Origin: Dioszegia crocea | Taxonomy: Eukaryota; Basidiomycota; Tremellomycetes; Tremellales; Bulleribasidiaceae | Direction of reading: 5' to 3' | DNA: 64,000 nt | Assembly (NCBI GenBank): GCA_001600615.1 | Contig: BCKK01000007.1 | Location: 898,431-962,430 of the forward strand | In this document: one piece after another, positions 57,233-64,000 of the stretch | How the letters are laid out: each line of letters opens with the position of its first letter | Position numbering within the stretch: the first letter of the stretch is position 1 | Translations under genes and position numbers: made by a program | Notes under the pieces: model-generated | Database searches by the model: none | Told to the model about the DNA's origin: nothing | Seen by the model: the letters and a program-made list of their open reading frames with translations, nothing else

Positions 57233-57656
57233 TTTTGCGTTCTTCCGGGGGGGTAGGGGAAGTTAGGGGTTGTCGAGGTATCAGGAGAGAAAGAGGTTGT
57301 AGACTTGGATCAAATTCCAGAGGCGGAGTGAGGGCGGAATTAAATCCATGACCCATCGGCGATAAGAACCTCAAAGGCAAGGCGTGCCACACGGTATTAT
57401 CCGTGTTTGCCCATTCGGCGTTTTTTCAATTGGCGGGCGGCGCCGATCGCCGCGTGGCATCACCTCGCCCTTTCGCTGGCTGGCTGTGGTTGATAGAGGT
57501 TTTTGGGCGAACTCTTCTTCTATCCGTCAATTCAAAGTGAGTACTGCTGTTGGTATACACGCAAAAGGGAACTCAGCTGATCACTGTTCTCTCCTCTCGC
57601 CTACTCCAACCAACGTCGAATTCTTCCCATTTCCTCATTACCCTTCGCCCAATTAG
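57233..57656. promoter_or_regulatory. Bidirectional ribosomal-protein promoter region
   Basis: The 424 bases between the start codons of eL21 (minus) and uS4 (plus) must contain the promoters of two ribosomal-protein genes whose products are needed in equal amounts. The uS4 half contains a likely leader intron. No specific regulator site could be assigned by eye. Confidence 0.55.
57537..57656 (+). other. Likely 5' leader intron of uS4 gene, ending at the start codon
   Basis: A GTGAGT donor at 57537 and a TTAG acceptor ending at 57656 would remove 120 bases and place the spliced junction directly before the ATG at 57657. A GCTGATC branch-like site lies near 57577-57583, rather far from the acceptor. 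Leader introns are common in fungal ribosomal-protein genes. Inferred from splice signals only. Confidence 0.45.
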
Positions 57657-58509
57657 ATGGTTTGCGCACCAAGGAAGCAGTCCAAAACCTACAAGGTTCC
57701 CAAGCGACCTTACGAGGCTGCCCGTCTCGACGCCGAGCTCAAGGTGGGTTTCCGGTCCAGCGCAAGGGTTAGGGAGGATATTTGAGTCGAGGGGTTTGGG
57801 TCAAAGGGGGCATTGAGGGAGAATTGATGCGAGGGATTGGATGGGGAGTTTGGCGGAGTGTGGTGACGGGTCGAAGGTGGATGGACGGCTCGCAGGACCT
57901 TTGCTGACATATCAGCTCGCCGGAGAGTACGGTCTCCGAAACAAGCGCGAAATCTGGCGTATTCAGCTTACCCTCTCCAAGGTGAGCTTTGCCTTTCTTA
58001 AATCCCACCTGTTTTTGCTAATATCCCAGATCCGACGTGCCGCCCGTGAGCTCCTCAAGCTCGAGGACAAGGACCCCAAGCGTCTCTTCGAGGGTAACGC
58101 CCTTATTCGCCGATTGGTCCGAATCGGTGTGCTAGACGATGCCCGCATGAGGTTGGATTACGTGTTGGCGTTGAAGACTGAGGATTTCTTGGAGAGGAGG
58201 CTGCAGACCCAGGTGTTCAAGCTCGGGTATGTCTGTTGTCCACCGCGTTGAAATATCTGCTGATTATCCAGACTCGCAAAGTCCGTCCACCACGCCCGTG
58301 TCCTCATCCGCCAGAGGCACATCCGCGTCGGCAAGCAGATTGTCAACGTCCCATCCTTCGTCGTCCGTCTCGGATCCCAGAAGCACATTGACTACGCTCT
58401 CAACTCTCCCTACGGCGGTGGCCGACCGGGCCGAACGAAGAGGAAGAGGGCGAAGGCTGCGGAGGGTGCCGCTGCCGGTGGTGATGCCGAGGAGGAGGAT
58501 GACGAGTAG
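57657..58509 (+). CDS. RPS9: Ribosomal protein uS4
   Basis: Small-subunit cytosolic ribosomal protein (S9 in eukaryotes) that binds 18S rRNA early in assembly. The ATG at 57657 gives [29 protein letters not shown]. An intron of about 170 bases leads to [22 protein letters not shown]. Another intron leads to [37 protein letters not shown] and [22 protein letters not shown] last intron then leads to [33 protein letters not shown], the S4 RNA-binding fold. The tail is [15 protein letters not shown] plus an acidic end EEEDDE with TAG at 58507-58509. About 190 residues, normal for the family. Sequence is nearly invariant among eukaryotes, so identification is certain. Confidence 0.97.
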
Positions 58510-58813
58510 AGATTGGGCTCGAGGGGAATTACGTGTGTTTGGGGCATGCAGACCAGTTCACGGCTTGATGTTGGGGTTGAAGTTTGAGGTTTGCGTCTTG
58601 TCGGATGTTGTCCGTCCTATTGATTGTATGGCCAGTGAAGGATCTTGGATTGGAGAGGGTGCCAGTGGTATCTGCGACGTTGATCTGCCCTCGTGCCCAC
58701 CTGGTGTCAGTCAATTGGGTCAGCTGCAGTTTCATGTGTCAATAGGAATCCGGATCTCGAGGGAAAGACAAAATTGTTACATCCCTTCCACGTCCCCAGA
58801 TAACTGCTCTCGC
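58510..58813. other. Convergent intergenic region
   Basis: About 300 bases between the stop codons of uS4 and the SCI1-like gene. Both 3' untranslated regions should lie here; nothing else was recognised. Confidence 0.35.
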
Positions 58814-60105
58814 CTATCCGAATCTTTCTTTGGCCATAGCCTTGAACCTGTCATGTCAGCCTCGCAACCTCTAGGCCTACACTGTAGCTACGCTAGACTC
58901 ACATATCCATTGTGGCGCTATCTTTCTGCCGACGCTCAGCTAACCGATCCTGATCTGCCGCACGCCGATCTTCAGCCATTGCCGCCTTCTGCTCCTCTCT
59001 CTTGTTCTTGGCACCATCTCTAGCTCTCAGTCTGAGTAATTAGCATGACTCCCAACACGCTAAGAGCGGCACATCCAGGGCCGATGTCCAGGAGGCCCAA
59101 ACGTAGACTTACGCAGCCGCAAACCCTCCCTGATCACCCATCAACACACCCTCATCAACCTCCAACCCCGCCCCAGCCGAATCTTTATCCCTCATCTCTT
59201 TATTACTCGCATTTGTCGCTCGCTTCTCTTCCATCTTACCCTCTTTCCCACTAGACCGAGGGACCGCTTCGTCCGCACGCCGGTATCGCTCTGCAGCTAC
59301 TGCCTTGCGTTCGGCTTTTCGTGCGAGCGCTTCATCTTCGGCTGCTATTTGTCGATCTGAGGAAGATTGGCCGACGGGCCGCTGGGAGGGGAGAGAGGGG
59401 CCGATGTGGGTGGACGAGGTCGCTGCGGTAGAGACGCCTGACCGTCGGTCTTGAGGGACAGGTGGCCCTGGCGGAGGGGAGGAGGAACGGCGATGCGTGC
59501 GCTGAGGATTGTGGGCAGTGGGATTAGAGGATGAGCCGTTCTTGTCTGATTTGGAGAATGACCATTGACTATGGGTCAGCATGACCTGTGATGGAGGAGA
59601 TAGCTTACTGTCTGGTAGATATAGTCTCTCTTGGCGGATGATAGTATCGCTCCTTCATCGCTCCATCGTTCCATCTCTAATCAGATCAGCTCCTTCCTCG
59701 ATAGCCATAGAGATACTGGCTGTAGTCCAAGACTCACTCTAACAAATCGTCTGAAGTACTTATGCGCGTCCACACTGCTCAGCTCATCAAGATACCGCCC
59801 TCTTTCTTCCTTGAGCCAATATCGGTATTCAGACGAGCGAAGACTATCCTTAGAAGGTGCTATTAGCACAAGTCCGAACCATCTTAATATGCCTACTGTC
59901 AAGCTCGTAGCGGTGCCAGGCATAGGAGAAAGATGACTTACAAGTAGTCTTCTTCAGTTATAGGCTCTACCCCCAACTCTTCAAGATTCAGGAGCTCGTC
60001 CTCCTGCTCATCCCGCCGGTCATGAGTGCGCTTGGAGCGCTTTTTGTCGTGTCCTCGATCTCGAGTCGTCGATGAGGGGATTTCGGAGGCTGATCCAGTT
60101 GGCAT
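58814..60105 (-). CDS. SCI1-like conserved nuclear protein
   Basis: Resembles the plant Style cell-cycle inhibitor 1 and its uncharacterised relatives across eukaryotes. The ATG at 60105 starts MPTGSASEIPSS with a Lys/Arg-rich stretch (RGHDKKRSKRTHDRRDEQ) likely for the nucleus. The conserved core follows: NLEELGVEPITEEDY, an intron, SSEYRYWLKEERGRYLDELSSVDAHKYFRRFVR, an intron, RWNDGAMKERYY. A Ser/Pro-rich spacer and a long Glu/Lys/Arg/Ala helix (EDEALARKAERKAVAAERYRR) come next, and the C-terminus is FKAMAKERFG, split by a last intron, with TAG at 58814-58816. About 305 residues. To stay in frame the first core intron must end at an AAG near 59885, inserting about 12 residues (WFGLVLIAPSK) not expected in the family; the junction is uncertain. 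Family function in fungi is unknown. Confidence 0.75.
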
Positions 60106-60459
60106 AGTTGAGCTGTTGAAGAGGGTGATAATGGTGATGCATACATACAGATGACGAGGGAGGTGACCTTCCCCATCAGCCAGCCTTAAGTAAGCCTTCT
60201 CATCCGGGGCCCCGTGTTTCAGATCTTCGACTCGCGCCGAACTCAATTTACGTCCGACCCATCTACACATTCACACTCGACTCACTCTCTCCATGTACAT
60301 CCACCGTCCAATCAAGCCGCACGAGGGCATCAGCACTCGATGAAGAGGCGGACGAGTGAGATCTTTCTTCCTCAAGTTTGACATCGTGCTAATTTGAGTA
60401 GGAACGACACATCGCCTCCGAGGCCGAGTCAGCATCTCTCTGCTCGCTTCTCATACACG
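60106..60459. other. Divergent intergenic region
   Basis: About 350 bases between the SCI1-like start and the first tandem family Q gene. The minus-strand frame upstream of the SCI1-like ATG stays open to about 60270, so a longer leader or N-terminus is possible but not supported. No other content was recognised. Confidence 0.35.
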
Positions 60460-61721
60460 ATGAAGGGCAATGCACAAGGCCTGGATGGGCAAGGGACACT
60501 CGAGATAGTGGCGGAGGGGAGAGCGCTCAGCGGTGGAAGCAGTAGCAGCACAGAGTGAGTCTGCGATGTGTTATCTGTGAAGGGAGGGAGATGTAGCTGA
60601 TGAACCAAGGGACATGCGAGCACCACCGGCACGACATCAAGCTTCACCACCTATCATCCAGGCGACCCAACATCAGAAGAAGAAACAAAATTCGCGCCTG
60701 GTAGCGCAAGCTTCGCGCGTCAAGACACCCGAACGAAAGGCGGAGATGATCGTCGACCCGTACAAGTATCTCATCAAATTGGAGTTTAACCCAAATTCGG
60801 AGACGATCGATCTGAAGCAGTGAGTACGATATTGGCGTCCGCTTATCAGCATAGATATCCTGATTCTGTCCAAACGTACCTCCGCCTCCTAGGACGAAAT
60901 ACCCGCATCGAGAAGATCCGAGCTGAGTTTATGGGGCGGCCTGGGTACGATGAGCCCGGAGGCCCAGGTGCGAAGATCGCAGCGGCTGAGCTGGCTGGTG
61001 GGTGGTATGTTCTGGCTTTGGCAAGTCATCCAAGGGACGACAGTATTCCTCGAGGGTGAGCCATTCCGCTTTAGGACAGGGATTAGCTGATTCGACGCAG
61101 GATCTTCTTCGACCCAAGCACAATTACCGCCAAAGCTGTGCGGAAGTGTCCACTCATGCCCTGGATATATGGGATACGCGCAGATACTCTCGATGATGTC
61201 CAGGCGTATGGAGTGACTCTGGGAGATGCGATCCACCCAGATCACTACGTACAGCCACATCATCTGAGTCCGTACGTCAGCGTAGGGCGGAGCTTGATAC
61301 TTGTACGTTACTTTCTCTAAAGCTGTCTCTTCCTATTGCTTCTCAACCAGGCTGTCTATATACAATGATATGATACTGATACCCCTCATAGACCAATACC
61401 ATCGTTCCCCTTCCCCAACCTTTAATGCACAGCACCGACCAACGCTGGGAGAGCCTCGTCGCCGAGTGCTATACCTCATCTCACCCCATTGATATCGTCA
61501 CCAACTTCTTCAATATCAATATAAATGATAATGAGGGCCTTATTTTGGCGGCGAGGGACTATCAACTTGCGGCGTCATTCTTCGATGGCCGGCCTGTGAG
61601 TCGCTGTGTGGGCTCTCAGAACGTATAAGCTGACTTTCTTCAGGGTCTCGATCAAGCTTGGGATGATGCGTTTGATATCTACGGCAGGGACGTTCTAGGG
61701 TACGATGATTTTGAGGATTGA
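60460..61721 (+). CDS. Unrecognised family Q, copy B
   Basis: The likely ATG at 60460 gives MKGNAQGLDGQGTLEIV. An intron (GTGAGT at 60559) keeps the frame into DMRAPPARHQASPP; a start at the internal ATG 60614 is the alternative. Blocks: MIVDPYKYLIKLEFNP; intron after the DLK codon (phase 2); YPDSVQTYLRLLGRNTRIEKIRAEF and IAAAELAGGWYVLAL; intron; IFFDPSTITAKAVRKCPLMPWIYGIRADTLDDV; intron; NTIVPLPQP, RWESLVAECYTSSHPIDIVTNFF and DNEGLILAARDY; intron; GLDQAWDDAFDIYGRDVLGYDDFED with TGA at 61719-61721. About 325 residues. Each of the five blocks coincides with an exon, and the same exon plan recurs in the other copies. No known domain. It is probably soluble; no signal peptide or transmembrane helix is seen. 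Confidence 0.8.
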
Positions 61722-62137
61722 CTGGGTATATCAGCAACCCATCAATCCCTTTGCTTCCTGTCTAAATGATTTACCCTTTCTATTGCGCATCCTTTTGTAC
61801 CCGCACTCGCCTTCCCTACAAGCTGCGTATATGTGTACGATGATATGGAAACTGGATCTCCCCTAGGGACTGAGATGAGGATCAGCTAGATACACGGTGA
61901 ATGTCAGGTGGTAGATGAAAAGTATGGTCAATCTCAAAAATGGCCACAGAAGGTATGCCGGCATTTGCCATATGCGGTAATTCCTCCTTGTTTCACTCAT
62001 CGACTCGAGTCTCGGCAGGATACCGCGAGCCCGTTCCCACGGTCGGGACACACCGCACTCTACACTGAGGATTGTTCAAGATCTATCTGTAAAGCCCTAA
62101 ACCTCACAGACACTTTCGGCTGCCCCAACAGGCAATC
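61722..62137. other. Intergenic region between family Q copies B and C
   Basis: About 415 bases. It should contain the promoter of copy C. No repeat shared with the spacer before copy D was noticed by eye, and no gene was recognised. Confidence 0.35.
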
Positions 62138-63215
62138 ATGAGCCACACTCCGGCCTCAAAGTCAGATTCGCCACTGAGCGGTATATTGGGCAATCGACCC
62201 TACTCGAATGCCGAGATGGACATCGACCCGTACAGATATCTTATCAACCTAGATAGTAGCCCGGAAGATGGGAGAAGAAGACTTCATCAGTGAGTCGAGT
62301 CAGTAGTGAAGTGAGCCCAGCTGAGAGTGGCAGGCATGGCGTTTCTATCCAAACTTACCTTCGGCTGATAGGCCGAAATCCTCGGATCGAGGAGATACGA
62401 GCAAGGTACTTGGAGATACATGAACAGGGAGAGAGAAACAGAGGATTAAGGAGGATCGCGGAAGCTGAGTTGGCGGGCGGCTGGTTCGCGCTCAGACAAG
62501 CAAAGCTTTCCCAAAATACTGAGTCTGCCCGAGGGTAAGTTCCGACTGATCGTCCACATTTGGCAGCGATATGACTTAATCGTACTGTATCGGCTGAGCT
62601 ATCTTAGAGTCTTCTTTGACCCGGCTAAGATCACTGCTGAGGCTGTGCGAGCGTTTCCACTCATGCCATGGCTCAACAACGTCCGGTTGGACGAGATCGA
62701 GACGATTTGCGGGGGTGCTTCTTTTTACGCTCCGGACCCCGTCGACAAGGACGGGATAGACATTCCGGAACATCTGTGGAGTAGTTATATCAAACGATCG
62801 GTCCCCCTCGTTCTTGTGAGTACATCCAATCCCTCCAGATCTTTTGCCAGTAAACCCGCAGCGCAGAGCTGACATGGCTTAGTCTAACGCGATCGTCCCC
62901 ATTCCGGAACGCACCCTCGGACCTTCGCACCCAAGATGGGAGTGGCTCATTGCCGCTTGCCACTCTTCCTCTCACCCTATCTGTATCGTGACTGATCACT
63001 ACGAAATCAATCATGGTAACAACGAGACGTTGATATTGGCTGCGATGGAACAGCACATGCCAAATCATCTGTTCCTCAATAGGGATAATAACTTCGTAAG
63101 CTTTCAATTGTGGTAGGGGTTGGGAATATGGCTGATTCTGTAGGGACTGCACCCAGATAGAGACTCAGCATTTGACAAGTACATGGAGGAGGTTTGGGGG
63201 TGTGATCCGGATTAG
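62138..63215 (+). CDS. Unrecognised family Q, copy C
   Basis: The ATG at 62138 gives MSHTPASKSDSPLSGILGNRP, a short variable N-terminus. Blocks: MDIDPYRYLINLDSSP; intron (phase 2 within a Gln codon); GVSIQTYLRLIGRNPRIEEIRARYLEI and IAEAELAGGWFALRQAK; intron; VFFDPAKITAEAVRAFPLMPWLNNVRLDEIETI; intron; SNAIVPIPERTLGPSHPRWEWLIAACHSSSHPICIV and NNETLILAAMEQ; intron; GLHPDRDSAFDKYMEEVWGCDPD with TAG at 63213-63215. About 280 residues. It matches copy B in order of blocks and in every intron position. The most constant residues across copies are DPY-YLI, QTYLR-L-GRN, AELAGGW, FDP--IT-EAVR--PLMPW and RWE-LIAAC-SSHPI. Function unknown. Confidence 0.82.
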
Positions 63216-63564
63216 TTAACGTTGTATCATAATTCAATGCGAACTCTGACCTTGCCTCTGTTTGCCACTTTGGATCATCTCTCTCCGCGCCTCAATACTG
63301 TTACTCGATACCAGCGCAGTTAGGTATCAGACTTTACGGGCAGTGCCGCACTTAGGAGAAGCTTGCTCTGCAGAAGGTATACCACTGTATGATAGAATTC
63401 GACTCGATCGAAGCTGAAATTTGAAACCTTAAATGCCGCTCTGACCAAGATCCGGTTTCGGTTTGTTGTCGTCTTTGCCACTTGTTCAAGTCTTCACTTT
63501 CCATCATCTACACCTGTACATCTATTTCAGGTATTCTTGCATAAGCGACACAGCACACAGGCAA
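63216..63564. other. Intergenic region between family Q copies C and D
   Basis: About 350 bases, expected to hold the promoter of copy D. A CATCTACACCTGTACATC-like patch near 63503-63522 is the only thing noted; no gene was recognised. Confidence 0.35.
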
Positions 63565-64000
63565 CATGCCAGCGGCCCCACCCATAGACAACCCACGATT
63601 TGAGGCACCTATCGGGAAAGCGTATCAGACCGGCGAGAAGATAGATCCCGGGCGATATCTGATCAACCTGGAGTTCAGCCTAGCTTCGAGGAGAGATGAC
63701 GCAAAGCCGAGAGAGTCAGTGTAGACCCTATAGTTGATGAAGAGCTCCTATGCTGACGCCTCAGGTTTTCACCCTCGGTCCAGACCTATCTCCGGATCCT
63801 CGGACGGAACGCCGCCATGGAGGCTCTTCAACCCTCTGTCGATCCCTTGAAGTATGCAGAGGCGCAATTGGCGGGTGGGTGGTGTATCCTCAAACGCGCA
63901 AAGGCGTCTCATGATGGAGAGTTTCCTGTAGGGTAAGTCCTATGCTGCAATGCTGCATCATGCCTTCGTCAAAGCTGACTTCTGATAGCATCTTCTTTGA
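63565..64000 (+). CDS. Unrecognised family Q, copy D (cut by window end)
   Basis: The ATG at 63565 gives MPAAPPIDNPRFEAPIGKA. Blocks present: KIDPGRYLINLEFSLAS; an intron with a GTCAGT donor at about 63715 that splits a Glu codon (phase 2, as in the other copies); FSPSVQTYLRILGRNAAMEAL and YAEAQLAGGWCILKRAK; a second intron starting at about 63932; and the first bases of the IFFD exon at 63991-64000. The rest of the gene lies outside the window. The second exon is shorter than in copies B and C by about ten residues between GRN and the AGGW block, and in this it resembles copy A. Family function is unknown. Confidence 0.75.

Overview
This window is nuclear DNA from a fungus, most likely a basidiomycete yeast of the Tremellomycetes (Cryptococcus, Kwoniella or Saitozyma-like). 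That assignment is inference. The sequence shows very dense genes on both strands and almost every gene cut by many short introns (about 45-80 bases). The introns start GTGAGT or GTAAGT, less often GTCAGT, and carry a CTGAC/GCTGAT-type branch site just before the AG. Gene models were built by joining exons by eye, so outer limits are firmer than individual splice sites.

Left part (0-24 kb): a low-complexity protein, an ARMT1-type DUF89 phosphatase, a first aquaporin, a membrane-anchored GH15 glucoamylase, a large disordered Arg/Asp/RGG protein, the splicing-associated PRKRIP1 homologue, a RhoGEF-domain protein, a secreted M14 metallocarboxypeptidase and an FAD monooxygenase.

Middle (24-50 kb): a tandem pair of paralogues of a family I do not recognise (family P), an AGC-type kinase with a very long disordered tail, a helical-repeat protein, a seven-knuckle CNBP/Gis2 protein, uracil phosphoribosyltransferase, an F-box-like protein, a DHA2-type MFS exporter, two tandem aquaporins and the mitochondrial branched-chain 2-oxoacid dehydrogenase E1 alpha subunit.

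Right part (50-64 kb): a housekeeping block made of a tiny predicted mitochondrial protein, an intron-rich telomerase reverse transcriptase with recognisable TEN, T, 1, A, B', C and C-terminal regions, a divergent ribosomal-protein pair (eL21 and uS4) and an SCI1-like protein. It is flanked by four members of a second unrecognised family (family Q): one copy at 50.0-51.0 kb on the minus strand and three in tandem from 60.5 kb to the window end, the last one cut off.

The genes do not form one obvious pathway. The most unusual content is the two local multi-copy families P and Q, which keep intron positions and blocks of conserved residues but match no domain I know. No transposon, CRISPR array, rRNA or tRNA gene was recognised by eye.
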